Below are positions 49,266-57,679 of a DNA stretch of 64,000 nucleotides, one piece after another. Positions within the stretch are counted from its first letter, which is position 1, and each line of letters opens with the position of its first letter. This DNA is from Streptomyces althioticus (lineage in GTDB: Bacteria; Actinomycetota; Actinomycetes; Streptomycetales; Streptomycetaceae). The stretch covers positions 434,001 through 498,000 of the forward strand of contig BMSW01000003.1 in assembly GCA_014649355.1 (NCBI GenBank), read 5' to 3'. A program made the position numbers and the translations under genes. The notes beneath the pieces were generated by a model. It was not told the DNA's origin and searched no databases. It saw nothing but the letters and a program-made list of their open reading frames with translations.

Positions 49266-49736
49266 ATGGGTACCCTGGTGGGCATGGCCACACCCCGCAC
49301 CACGCCCAGCCGCCCCGACGGCCTCACCCTGGAGGTCGTCGAGCTGATCGGCGCGGTCGTGGCGCGCTACCACGAGGAGTACGAGGAGGCCGCCGCCGAG
49401 CACGCGCTGACCGGGGCGCAGGCGAAGCTGCTGAGCCTGCTGAGCCTGGAGCCGCTGCCGATGCGGAGGCTGGCGCAGCGGCTGAAGTGCGAGCCGTCCA
49501 ACGTCACCGGCATCGTGGACCGGCTGGAGGCCCGCGGCCTGGTGGAGCGCCGCCCGGACCCGGCGGACCGGCGCGTGAAGCTGGCGGCGGCGACGGAGGA
49601 GGGGCGGCGGGTGGCGCGCGGCCTCCAGGAGTCCCTCCGGTTCGCCCGCGCGCCGCTGGCGGGGCTGTCCGACCCGGAGCGGGTCGCCCTGCGGGACGCG
49701 CTGCGGCGGATGCTGGAACCGGAGAGCGGCCGGTAG
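49266..49736 (+). CDS. MarR-family regulator of the divergent reductase
   Basis: This 156-residue winged-helix protein has LSLEPLPMRRLAQRLKCEPSNVTGIVDRLEARGLVERRPDPADRRVKL, the MarR recognition helix and wing, flanked by dimerisation helices. The ATG used gives MGTLVGMATPR; an in-frame ATG 18 bases later is equally plausible. Only one Cys occurs (residue about 77, in KCEPSN, inside the recognition helix). A thiol switch is conceivable there, as in OhrR-like or quinone-sensing members. It controls itself and the MDR reductase through the two palindromes. Confidence 0.92.
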   Translation: MGTLVGMATPRTTPSRPDGLTLEVVELIGAVVARYHEEYEEAAAEHALTGAQAKLLSLLSLEPLPMRRLAQRLKCEPSNVTGIVDRLEARGLVERRPDPADRRVKLAAATEEGRRVARGLQESLRFARAPLAGLSDPERVALRDALRRMLEPESGR

Positions 49737-49795
49737 TTCCGCCGTGACCACGGACGGTCACGGCACCGGTGACCTTCCGGTCCGGCGGCGGGACC

Positions 49796-50698
49796 TCAGC
49801 CGACCTCGTCGCGGACGGCCGTGTCGAGGTCGGTGGCGGTCAGGCCGAAGGTGTCGGCCGTCTCCGCCGCGTCCATGTGGAACGGCGCGTACCACTGGTA
49901 GTCCATCTCGGCCACCTCGCGGGCCATCGGCACGACCAGCCCGGCCGCACGCATCGTGAAGCGCGGCATCTGGATCAGCTTGGCCGGTGGCCTGCCCGCC
50001 GCGTCGGCGTAGCGCCGCGCCAGCTCGCGGAAGGTGACGGCCGGCGGGGACGGCACATGCCAGGGCCGGCCCCACGCGCGTTCGTCCGGGGCCAGCGTGA
50101 CGAGAGCCCGCGCCATGTCGCCGTTGACGGTGAAGGTGTGCGGCATGTCCAGGTGGGCGGGGATCCAGGCCGCCTTCCCCTTCTTCAGGGCCGGCTCGAT
50201 GAGCAGGGGGTAGACGCCGTTGGCGTCCTTGCCGATGAAATCGGAGCCGCGGACCTCGACGGTGCGGATGCCCCCGGCGAGCGCCTGCTCCCACATGCGC
50301 CTGCGCAGGCGCCCCTAGCGTCCGACGGCGGCCATGGGGGTGCGTTCGTCCATCCGGCCGTCGGGCTGCGGACCGTAGGCGTAGAGGCTGCCGGTCAGCG
50401 CGAGGACGGCGTCGTTCGCCGCGGCCGCGGCCACGACCGCCGTCTGCAGGGGCGGCAACAGCCGCTCCCACATCGTGTAGGAGGGGGGATTGGCGCAGTG
50501 GTAGATCACGTCCGCGCCGCGGGACAGCTCGGTCAGGCGGGACGGGTCGGACGCGTCCGCCGCGACCCGCTCGATCAGCCCGTGTTCGGGGCCGGAGCCG
50601 CTGCGCGTGACGATCCGGACGCTCTCGCCGCGGTCGGCGAGCAGACGGGCGACGTTGGTACCGATGGAACCGGCGCCGATGACGACATGCTTGGCCAT
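49796..50698 (-). pseudogene. NAD-dependent epimerase/dehydratase interrupted by an in-frame TAG
   Basis: Translation from ATG gives MAKHVVIGAGSIGTNVARLL, a Rossmann NAD(P) site, then IYHCANPPSYTMWERLLPPL and TPMAAVGR, followed by TAG at 50317-50315. The same frame continues without shift as GRLRRRMWEQALAGGIRTVEVRGSDFIG up to VRDEVG, the normal second half of an atypical SDR epimerase. The expected residue at the stop is Lys, so a single AAG-to-TAG change explains it. It is a broken gene, or a sequence error. An ATG after the stop could restart translation of the C-terminal half. It lies 29 bases downstream of the Dabb-like gene, in one operon. Confidence 0.88.
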
Positions 50699-50727
50699 GA
50701 CGGTCTCTCTTTTCCAGGAGGTCTCGG

Positions 50728-51132
50728 TCAGTCGTCCACGCCGGCGCCGGTGTAGGCGGGCACGTCGGCGAGCAGACCGGCGACCTGGGGGTTGAGCTCG
50801 TTGCGGCGCCTGTGCAGTTCCTGGATCTTCGCGTTCAGGTCGGGGTCGTCGTCGTCGCTGACGTCGAAGATCTCCAGCCGTTCGACCAGGTGCAGCCCCA
50901 GGCGGTCGGTCCGGTAGGTGGTCGGGTGCGTCAGGTAGGCGAACAGTCCGTCGAGGTCCTCGACGACGAACACCGCACTGTACTCGAAGTCGCCACCGTG
51001 GTCCCGGCCGACGACGAAGGACTTGACGGCGGGATTGGACCGGCCCTGGTCGCGCCAGCTCTCCAGCGCCGCCTCGATCTGCTCCGGCGTCGCGGTGGCC
51101 TTCATGGTGGCGCGGTTGACGTGGTGAATCAT
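50728..51132 (-). CDS. Dabb-like (stress-responsive A/B-barrel) protein
   Basis: This 134-residue protein begins MIHHVNRATMKATATPEQIE, with a later FVVGRDHGGDFEYSAVFVVEDLDGLFAYLTHPTTYRTD. This is the alternating beta-alpha pattern of dimeric A/B-barrel domains with the central His-containing helix region. Such proteins are small enzymes or stress proteins of uncertain activity. It is the first gene of an operon with the broken epimerase, divergent from a TetR gene with operator palindromes between. AGGCAGGTC precedes the ATG. Confidence 0.82.
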   Translation of the reverse strand: MIHHVNRATMKATATPEQIEAALESWRDQGRSNPAVKSFVVGRDHGGDFEYSAVFVVEDLDGLFAYLTHPTTYRTDRLGLHLVERLEIFDVSDDDDPDLNAKIQELHRRRNELNPQVAGLLADVPAYTGAGVDD

Positions 51133-51149
51133 GACCTGCCTCACTCTGT

Positions 51150-51177
51150 GTTGTTAACAACGTTAGATTTTCTAACG
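51150..51177. promoter_or_regulatory. TetR operator palindromes between the Dabb-like operon and tetR
   Basis: GTTGTTAACAAC (51150-51161) is a perfect 12-bp palindrome that abuts CGTTAGA-TTT-TCTAACG (51161-51177), a perfect 7-bp dyad. This AT-rich patch stands out against the surrounding composition and covers the shared promoter region. Confidence 0.88.
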
Positions 51178-51248
51178 CCGTTAACTATGACGCGTGCCGT
51201 CGGCGCGGTCAAGGGGACTAGGGTTCAGAAGGACACCATCGAAGCGAA

Positions 51249-51878
51249 GTGACGAACATGCCGACCAGCACGAGACGGGCCCGCGAACGGGCGAGAACCC
51301 GGGAGCGGATCATCGAGGCCGCACTGCACGTCCTCGAGACCGAGGGCGTCGGAGCCCTGACGATCCGGCGCATCGCCACCGATGTCGAATATTCCGCGCC
51401 CGTGGTCTACCAGCACTTCGCCAACAAGGACGCGCTCGTACTGGAACTGGTCGCGCACGGCCACCGCCTGATGCTGACCGAGTTCCACCAGGCCATGCAG
51501 GAGCCCGACGTCGACCGGCGCATGACGCGCGTCGCGTCGGAGTACGTCCGGTTCGCCGGCGAGCACCGACACCTGTACCAGGTCATGAACGACCCGGTGG
51601 TCGACGCGGACGAACGCCGGCGCGTCGTGCAGCCGGCCATCGACGCCCTCCAGGAGTTGATCACCACCTGGTCGGCCGCACACGACGTGGCTCTTGCCGA
51701 CCCCGACCAGGCCTGCAAGATCCTCTGGGGGACGCTGCACGGCATCGCGTCGCTCGGCCACCTCGGCAACGTGGGCAACGACCGCGCCTGCCGCCTCGCC
51801 GAACAGGCACTCCACGCGATCCTTCTCGGCTGGCGGACCGAGGCCACGGCGAACGAGCAGTCCACGAAGGGCCAGTAG
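51249..51878 (+). CDS. TetR-family regulator of the Dabb/epimerase operon
   Basis: This 209-residue regulator has the TetR N-terminal domain RTRERIIEAALHVLETEGVG, then IRRIATDVEYSAPVVYQHFANKDALV. Its C-terminal region resembles the WHG-type TetR C-terminal domain (LWGTLHGIASLGHLG, the W-x-x-x-H-G motif). The GTG start is used; an ATG three codons later is possible. The adjacent palindromes and divergent orientation indicate local autoregulation. The ligand is unknown. Confidence 0.92.
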   Translation: MTNMPTSTRRARERARTRERIIEAALHVLETEGVGALTIRRIATDVEYSAPVVYQHFANKDALVLELVAHGHRLMLTEFHQAMQEPDVDRRMTRVASEYVRFAGEHRHLYQVMNDPVVDADERRRVVQPAIDALQELITTWSAAHDVALADPDQACKILWGTLHGIASLGHLGNVGNDRACRLAEQALHAILLGWRTEATANEQSTKGQ

Positions 51879-51941
51879 GCGCCGGTCAGGCCACCGGCAG
51901 CAGGGCGGGTGCGAGCCGGACGTGGTCCCGGACGTGGCCCT

Positions 51942-52826
51942 TCAGGTGCACCACCAGAGGAACTTCTTACAGGTCTCCGAGGGTTCGGGCTCGGGTTCGG
52001 GCTCCGGCTCCGGCTCCTCGGCGGTCGGGCCGGGGCCGGGGGCCTCCGTCTCCTGCGGGTCCTCCTCGGCGGGCGGGGTCGCCGGCTCGGTCGCGGGCGC
52101 GTCCGCGGGCGCCGATGACCCGGTCGCCTCCGCCGACTCCTCGTCCGCCCCTTCCGACTCCTCGTCCTCGGGAGAGGACGCGGACGCCGAGGCGGACCCC
52201 GACGCCCCCGGGCCGGGTGACGTCCCGGGCGCCCCCGCCTCCACGGCGGAACCAGCGCTGTTCGAGGCACTCGGCCCGACCTGCTCCGCGCCCCCGTCGA
52301 CCGACTCCTCGCCGGCGACCGCCGGGCGGGCCTCCGACCCGGGCGCGTCCAGCCCCAGCTCGGCCAGACTCAGCCCGCCGGCCGCGAGGACGAAGCCCGC
52401 GACGACGATCAGGGTGCGGTTGCGGCGCCTGCGGTGGGCCGCCGCCTTGCGGTCCCGGCGGCTCTGCCCGCCGCCCCGGTCCTCGTCCCCCGGCTCCCGC
52501 CCCCGGCGCCGGGCGGCACGCCGCCCCCGCGTCGGCGCATCGGCCTCGACGTCCTCACGCTCGTCGCGGTCGTCGCGCGCGTCGTCGTCGTCCGCGTAGG
52601 CATCGTTGTCGGGGTAGGCGCCATGGTCGACGTCCTCGCGCAGGTGGGCGTCGCCGTCGCCGTACCCACCGCCCTCCATGGGCGCCGGCACACCCGGGTC
52701 GCCGCCCGCGGGCGCCGTCGGCACGCCCTGCCCCTGCCGGTCGCGCAGCGACTCGACGGGCGTGCCGCAACCGGGGCAGGCCAGGGCTCCGTTGAGGTGC
52801 CGTCGGCACGGGTGGCAAAAGTCCAT
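51942..52826 (-). CDS. SCO2400-family protein: one TM, Cys motifs at both ends
   Basis: This is a 294-residue protein. The N-terminus MDFCHPCRRHLNGALACPGCGTP has two CxxC pairs, a zinc-ribbon-like motif. A long charged, Asp/Arg-rich disordered segment leads to a single TM helix at about 138-158 (RTLIVVAGFVLAAGGLSLAEL). The outer part is Pro/Glu/Ser-rich (PEPEPEPEPEP) and ends CKKFLWWCT. The ending with two Cys and aromatics is typical of a Streptomyces family I recall by the SCO2400 name. Topology suggests the zinc ribbon is cytoplasmic and the stalk lies outside. Function is unknown. Its start lies 239 bases before the sugar operon. Confidence 0.82.
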   Translation of the reverse strand: MDFCHPCRRHLNGALACPGCGTPVESLRDRQGQGVPTAPAGGDPGVPAPMEGGGYGDGDAHLREDVDHGAYPDNDAYADDDDARDDRDEREDVEADAPTRGRRAARRRGREPGDEDRGGGQSRRDRKAAAHRRRRNRTLIVVAGFVLAAGGLSLAELGLDAPGSEARPAVAGEESVDGGAEQVGPSASNSAGSAVEAGAPGTSPGPGASGSASASASSPEDEESEGADEESAEATGSSAPADAPATEPATPPAEEDPQETEAPGPGPTAEEPEPEPEPEPEPSETCKKFLWWCT

Positions 52827-52904
52827 GACGCGGGAAGGTTAGGTTCCGGTCCGGTCCGGTTCCTAGGCCTTCCTGTGAAGATTCGGTGCGGACCCTTACG
52901 CAAT

Positions 52905-53009
52905 GGTTTCGAAACCGGAGAAACCCTTATGTGCGCGACCCATTGACACCCCCGCCGGACCGTCCTTACTGTCTCGCCAGCATTTCGAACGTGTGACGAA
53001 ATATCGAAC
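52905..53009 (+). promoter_or_regulatory. Palindromes upstream of the sugar operon
   Basis: GGTTTCGAAACC (52905-52916) is a perfect 12-bp palindrome. ATTTCG-9-CGAAAT (52982-53002) is a second dyad with the same TTTCG/CGAAA half-sites. ATATCGAAC at 53001-53009 recurs at 55359-55367 ahead of the third gene of the operon. They are candidate operators for an unlinked sugar-responsive repressor. Confidence 0.7.
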
Positions 53010-53065
53010 GCGTCGATCCGCCGCATCCGATGCCAGTCCACCACCGCAGCGAGGGGTCAACTGCC

Positions 53066-54232
53066 GTGCGCATCACCGGAATCAGCACACACGTGGTCGG
53101 GACGCCGTGGCGCAACCTGACCTACGTCCAGGTGCACACCGACGAGGGGATCACCGGGGTCGGCGAGACCAGGATGCTCGGCCACACCGACGCCCTCCTG
53201 GGCTACCTGAAGGAGGCCGAGGCCAACCACATTCTCGGCTCCGACCCGTTCGCCGTCGAGGACCTGGTCCGCCGCATGAAGTACGGCGACTACGGCCGCG
53301 CGGGGGAGATCGTGATGTCCGGCATCGCGGTCGTCGAGATGGCCTGCTGGGACATCAAGGGCAAGGCGCTCGGCGTCCCCGTCTGGCAGCTTCTCGGCGG
53401 CAAGGTCACCGACAAGGTGAAGGCGTACGCCAACGGCTGGTACACCACCGAGCGCACCCCGGAGGCGTACCACAAGGCGGCGCGCGCGGTCATGGAGCGC
53501 GGGTACCGGGCGCTGAAGATCGACCCCTTCGGCACGGGCCACTTCGAACTCGACCACCAGGAGACCCTGTACGCCGTCTCCCTGATCGAGGCGGTGCGGG
53601 ACGCGATCGGTCCCGAGGCCGAGTTGATGCTGGAGATGCACGGCCGCTTCTCCCCCGCCACCGCCGTCCGTCTCGCGCACGAGCTGGCGCCCTTCCGGCC
53701 CGCGTGGCTGGAGGAGCCGGTGCCGCCGGAGAACCTCAAGGCGCTGGAGAAGGTCGCCGCGAAGGTGCACATGCCGGTCGCGACCGGTGAACGCATCCAC
53801 GACCGCATCGAGTTCCGTGAGCTGTTCGAGAGCCAGGCGGCCGACATCATCCAGCCCGACGTCGGCCACATCGGCGGCATCTGGGAGACCCGCAAGCTCG
53901 CGGCGACCGCGGAGACCCACTACACGCTGGTCGCCCCGCACAACGTCGGCGGCCCGGTGCTCACCGCCGCGTCCCTGCAGGTCGGCTTCACCACCCCGAA
54001 CTTCAAGATCCTGGAGCACTTCAACGACTTCGCGGACGCGGAGATCAAGAAGGTGGTCAAGGGCGCGCCCGTGGTGGACCCGGAGGACGGCTGCTTCCAC
54101 CTCTCCGACGCGCCCGGCCTCGGCGTCGAGTTGGACGTCGACGCGGCCGCCGAGTTCCCGCAGCAGCAGGCCCGGTTCGACCTGTGGGCCGAGGGCTGGG
54201 AGCAGCGCAAGCCGAAGGGCACGGGACAGTGA
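53066..54232 (+). CDS. Enolase-superfamily sugar-acid dehydratase (MR/MLE family)
   Basis: This 388-residue enzyme has a capping domain (RITGISTHVVGTPWRNLTYV, GETRMLGHTDALL) and the C-terminal barrel. The barrel carries catalytic Lys in YRALKIDPFG, the first metal site in LMLEMHGRF with Glu where DgoD-type enzymes have Asp, WLEEPVPPEN with the second Glu, ATGERI with the third, and the His dyad in VAPHNVGGP. It probably dehydrates an aldonic acid such as galactonate or a related sugar acid in the cytosol. The next gene overlaps it by GTGA. GTG was chosen because it gives the canonical start RITGIST. Confidence 0.9.
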   Translation: MRITGISTHVVGTPWRNLTYVQVHTDEGITGVGETRMLGHTDALLGYLKEAEANHILGSDPFAVEDLVRRMKYGDYGRAGEIVMSGIAVVEMACWDIKGKALGVPVWQLLGGKVTDKVKAYANGWYTTERTPEAYHKAARAVMERGYRALKIDPFGTGHFELDHQETLYAVSLIEAVRDAIGPEAELMLEMHGRFSPATAVRLAHELAPFRPAWLEEPVPPENLKALEKVAAKVHMPVATGERIHDRIEFRELFESQAADIIQPDVGHIGGIWETRKLAATAETHYTLVAPHNVGGPVLTAASLQVGFTTPNFKILEHFNDFADAEIKKVVKGAPVVDPEDGCFHLSDAPGLGVELDVDAAAEFPQQQARFDLWAEGWEQRKPKGTGQ

Positions 54233-55233
54233 GCACCGCCGTCGTCGTCGAGGCGCCCGGCGCCCACCGTCTGGTCCCGCACGAGCCCCGCGAACCGGGG
54301 CCCGGGGAGGCGCTGGTGCGCGTCCACGCGGTCGGCATCTGCGGCAGCGACCGCGAGGTGTACCAGGGCAACAGGCCTGAGGGGTACGTCCGTTACCCGC
54401 TCACCCCGGGCCACGAGTGGTCCGGGACCGTCGCCGCCGTCGGCGCCGGGGCACCCGCGGGTCTGGTCGGGCGCAAAGTGGTCGGCGAGGGCTTCCGCAA
54501 CTGCCAGGTGTGCGACCGCTGTCACGCCGGGGAGACCACGCTGTGCACGGCGGGCTACGAGGAGACCGGGTTCACGGAGCCCGGCGCCATGGCGCCCACG
54601 CTGACCCTGCCCGCGCGGCTGCTGCACCCCCTGCCGGACGACGCCGACCTGACCGCTGCGGCGCTGCTGGAGCCGGCCGCGTGCATCGCCGCCGCCGCCC
54701 TGAAGGCGCGCGCGGTGCCGGGCGAGCGGGTCGCGGTGGTCGGCACCGGCACACTGGGCATGTTCGCGGCGCAGTTCCTCGCGGCCGCCTCGCCCGCCGA
54801 GCTGCTGGTGGTGGGCACCCGGGACGACCGGGAGGTGCTGTCCCGCCGGTTCGGGGCCACCGACTTCCGCACCAAGGACCGGCCGCTGCCGGACGACGTG
54901 GACGTGGTGATCGAGACGGCCGGGTCCGCCGACGCGGCCCGTACCGCGGCCGGGCTGCTCCGGCGCGGCGGCCGGCTGGTGCTCACCGGCATCCCGGCGC
55001 CGGGCGCGGACGGGCTGGACCCGACCGACCTGGTGGTGCGGCAGCTGGAGGTGCACACCGTGTTCGGCGCGCCGCCGGACGCCTGGGCGCACACGGTGCG
55101 GGTGTTCGGCGCCGGGCTGCTCGACCCGCTGCCGCTGGTCACCCACGAACTGCCGCTCGCCGAGTTCCCGGACGCCATCGAGCTGGTGGGCTCCGGGGAT
55201 CCGAAGGTGGGCAAGGTCCTGCTGCGTCCCTGA
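54229..55233 (+). CDS. Zinc-dependent sorbitol/threonine-type dehydrogenase
   Basis: This 334-residue MDR enzyme has catalytic zinc Cys in GICGSDREVY and HE in LTPGHEWSG. The structural zinc lobe is CQVCDRCHAGETTLC (four Cys), and the Rossmann site is VAVVGTGTLGMFAAQFLAA. It oxidises a polyol or sugar alcohol, or an aldonic acid, with NAD(P). Its GTG overlaps the dehydratase stop, so the two are made together and probably act in one sugar oxidation pathway. Confidence 0.93.
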   Translation: MSTAVVVEAPGAHRLVPHEPREPGPGEALVRVHAVGICGSDREVYQGNRPEGYVRYPLTPGHEWSGTVAAVGAGAPAGLVGRKVVGEGFRNCQVCDRCHAGETTLCTAGYEETGFTEPGAMAPTLTLPARLLHPLPDDADLTAAALLEPAACIAAAALKARAVPGERVAVVGTGTLGMFAAQFLAAASPAELLVVGTRDDREVLSRRFGATDFRTKDRPLPDDVDVVIETAGSADAARTAAGLLRRGGRLVLTGIPAPGADGLDPTDLVVRQLEVHTVFGAPPDAWAHTVRVFGAGLLDPLPLVTHELPLAEFPDAIELVGSGDPKVGKVLLRP

Positions 55234-55382
55234 GTCCGCGCCGGTACGAGGACGAGCCGACGGCCCTCGTACCGGCGCGTCCCCGACCCGAACACCCGCT
55301 CCGACGTCCCACCCCGGACCCGGCCGGCCCGTGCCGCGGACCGCGAACCTCGTCCGACATATCGAACACCGAAGGACACCCT

Positions 55383-56351
55383 GTGACCGACGCTTCCGCC
55401 ACGGCGCCCCGCAGGCCCGGTGAGCAGGCGCTCACCGCGCTCGGCCTGGGCGCGCCCGCCCTCGATCCCGCCGACGCCTCGCCGCACTCCTTCCCCGGCG
55501 GCGGCCGCTGGCGCACCGAGGTCCCCTCGTGCGAGGGGCCCGAGGCGCTGGCGGTGGTGCTGAAGGAGGCCTCCCGCCTCGATGTGCCGGTGCACCGGAT
55601 CAGCCAGGGCAGCGGCGTGTGGATGCTGACCGACGCCGAGATCACCGAGATGGTCGAGGCGACCGCGGAACGGGACATCGAACTGTGCCTGTTCACCGGC
55701 CCGCGCGGCACCTGGGACATCGGCGGCTCGACCCGCACCGACTCGCACGGAGCGGGACTGCGCGCCCGGGGCCACGACGCGGTGGCCGGCTGCGTGGAGG
55801 ACGCGGTGCGCGCCACCGAACTGGGCGTGAAGTGCCTGCTGGTGGCCGACGAGGGCGTGCTGTGGACGCTGCACCGGGCGCGGGCGGCGGGCATCCTCCC
55901 GGCGGACACCACACTGAAGGTCTCGGCGCTCGTGGGGCCGGTCAACCCGGCGTCGTTCGCGGTGCACGAGCAGCTGGGCGCGGACTCGATCAACGTGCCC
56001 AGCGATCTGACGCTCGCCCATCTCACGGAGATCCGGCGGGTGTCGGCGGCCCCGATGGACATGTACATCGAGGCGCCCGACGACCTGGGCGGTTATGTGC
56101 GGATGTACGAGGTCGCGGAGCTGATCCGGCGCGGCGCCCCGGTGTACCTGAAGTTCGGGCTGGCCAAGGCGCCCGGCATCTACCCGTACGGCCACCACCT
56201 GCGGGAGGTCGCCCTGTCCACGGCGAAGGAGCGGGTGCGGCGCGGCCGGCTGGCGCTGGACCTGCTGGCGCGGCACGGCGCCGACGGCGGTATGGCGCCG
56301 CTCGGTTCGCGTCTGCCGGGCGACCTGCGCAGGTTCGACATCCCGTCATAA
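55383..56351 (+). CDS. U32-peptidase-like TIM-barrel protein of the sugar operon
   Basis: This 322-residue protein has repeated barrel strands (VPVHRISQGSGVWML, DIELCLFTGPRGTWD, VKCLLVADEGVLW, APMDMYIEAPDDLGGYVRMYEV and PVYLKFGLAKAPGIYPYGHH). The glycan/Asp-rich pattern resembles the U32-like family often annotated in Streptomyces sugar operons, but I cannot identify a protease motif. No signal peptide is present. It is more likely a sugar isomerase, epimerase or aldolase-like barrel than a peptidase. The GTG start is preceded by AAGGACACC. The 149-base gap upstream contains the ATATCGAAC motif, so it may have its own promoter. Confidence 0.7.
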   Translation: MTDASATAPRRPGEQALTALGLGAPALDPADASPHSFPGGGRWRTEVPSCEGPEALAVVLKEASRLDVPVHRISQGSGVWMLTDAEITEMVEATAERDIELCLFTGPRGTWDIGGSTRTDSHGAGLRARGHDAVAGCVEDAVRATELGVKCLLVADEGVLWTLHRARAAGILPADTTLKVSALVGPVNPASFAVHEQLGADSINVPSDLTLAHLTEIRRVSAAPMDMYIEAPDDLGGYVRMYEVAELIRRGAPVYLKFGLAKAPGIYPYGHHLREVALSTAKERVRRGRLALDLLARHGADGGMAPLGSRLPGDLRRFDIPS

Positions 56352-56534
56352 CGTTCCGGAAACTCAGCTTCACACAAGTGGACACAGCCGCGCACAATCC
56401 CACACACCCGCTGCCCGGCTCCGGGGGTGACGCCCTCTCAGCCGCCCGTCACGGCACCGCTTCGCACACCGCACCACCGACTCGCACCGAGTCACCGCTC
56501 AGCCCGACCCGCCCGACGATCAAGGAAGATCATC

Positions 56535-57647
56535 ATGCGTAACCGCAGAGCCGCATTCGCCGCCACGGCCACCGCCGTCACCCTCGCCCTCTCCCTGACC
56601 GCCTGCGGCCAGAACAGCGAGGGCGGCAGCGAGGAGAACAAAGGCAGCTCCGAGGGAGCCACCATCGGCATCGCGATGCCGACCAAGTCCTCCGAGCGCT
56701 GGATCGCCGACGGCGACAACGTCGTGAAGAACCTCGAGGCCAAGGGCTACAAGACCAAGCTGGTGTTCGGCGAGGACGAGCCGGACCAGCAGGTGTCGCA
56801 GATCGAGAACATGATCACGCAGGGCGTGGACGCCCTGATCGTGGCGGCCATCGACAACAAGTCGCTGGGCAACGTGCTCCAGCAGGCCGCCGACGCCGAC
56901 ATCCCGGTGATCTCCTACGACCGCCTCATCCTCGGCACCGAGAACGTCGACTACTACGCCTCCTTCGACAACGAGAAGGTCGGCGAGCTCCAGGGCACCT
57001 ACATCGCCGAGCAGCTGGGCCTGGCGGACGGCAGCGAGAAGGGCCCGTTCAACATCGAGCTGTTCGCGGGCTCCAACGACGACAACAACACCCGCTACTT
57101 CTTCCAGGGCGCGATGAACGTGCTGCAGCCCTACATCGACAAGAAGCAGCTCGTCGTCCGCTCCGGCCAGACCGAGCTGACCCAGGTCACCACGCTGCGC
57201 TGGGACGGCGCCACCGCCCAGCGGCGCATGGACGACATCCTCACCAAGTCGTACAAGAGCGCCAAGGTCGACGCGGTGCTCTCCCCTTACGACGGCATCT
57301 CCATCGGCATCCTGTCCGCGCTGAAGTCGGACGGCTACGGCACCGCGAGCAAGCCGCTGCCCGTCATCACCGGCCAGGACGCCGAGGTCGCCTCGGTGAA
57401 GTCGATCATCGCGGGCCAGCAGTCGATGACCGTCTACAAGGACCTCCGCCAGCTCGCGAAGGTGGCCTCCGACATGGTGGACGCCCTGCTCAACGACAAG
57501 AAGCCCGAGGTCAACGACACCAAGACGTACGACAACGGCTCCAAGGTGGTGCCGGCGTACCTGCTGGAGCCGGTCGCCGTGAACAAGGACAACTACAAGA
57601 AGGCCCTCGTCGACTCCGGCTACTACAAGGAAAGCGACCTCAAGTAA
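56535..57647 (+). CDS. chvE: Multiple-monosaccharide ABC transporter substrate-binding lipoprotein (ChvE-type)
   Basis: This 370-residue protein has a signal peptide with lipobox LTAC at residues 22-25. The periplasmic-binding fold follows, with [82 protein letters not shown] and [15 protein letters not shown]. ChvE proteins bind arabinose, galactose, glucose and xylose. It is the first gene of the importer, followed by the ATPase after 32 bases. The 183 bases before it hold a TTCCGGAA palindrome (56355-56362) and no gene. Confidence 0.94.
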   Translation: MRNRRAAFAATATAVTLALSLTACGQNSEGGSEENKGSSEGATIGIAMPTKSSERWIADGDNVVKNLEAKGYKTKLVFGEDEPDQQVSQIENMITQGVDALIVAAIDNKSLGNVLQQAADADIPVISYDRLILGTENVDYYASFDNEKVGELQGTYIAEQLGLADGSEKGPFNIELFAGSNDDNNTRYFFQGAMNVLQPYIDKKQLVVRSGQTELTQVTTLRWDGATAQRRMDDILTKSYKSAKVDAVLSPYDGISIGILSALKSDGYGTASKPLPVITGQDAEVASVKSIIAGQQSMTVYKDLRQLAKVASDMVDALLNDKKPEVNDTKTYDNGSKVVPAYLLEPVAVNKDNYKKALVDSGYYKESDLK

Positions 57648-57679
57648 CCGCCGGACCACTCGGATTGGAAGGCACGACC

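Noticed and set aside
50296..50317. Frameshift as the cause of the split epimerase
   Set aside because: The two halves are in the same frame, 21 bases apart, so the interruption is a stop codon only.
55383..56351. Genuine U32 collagenase-type peptidase
   Set aside because: The U32 catalytic signature was not visible and the gene sits in a sugar operon, so only a U32-like barrel is claimed.
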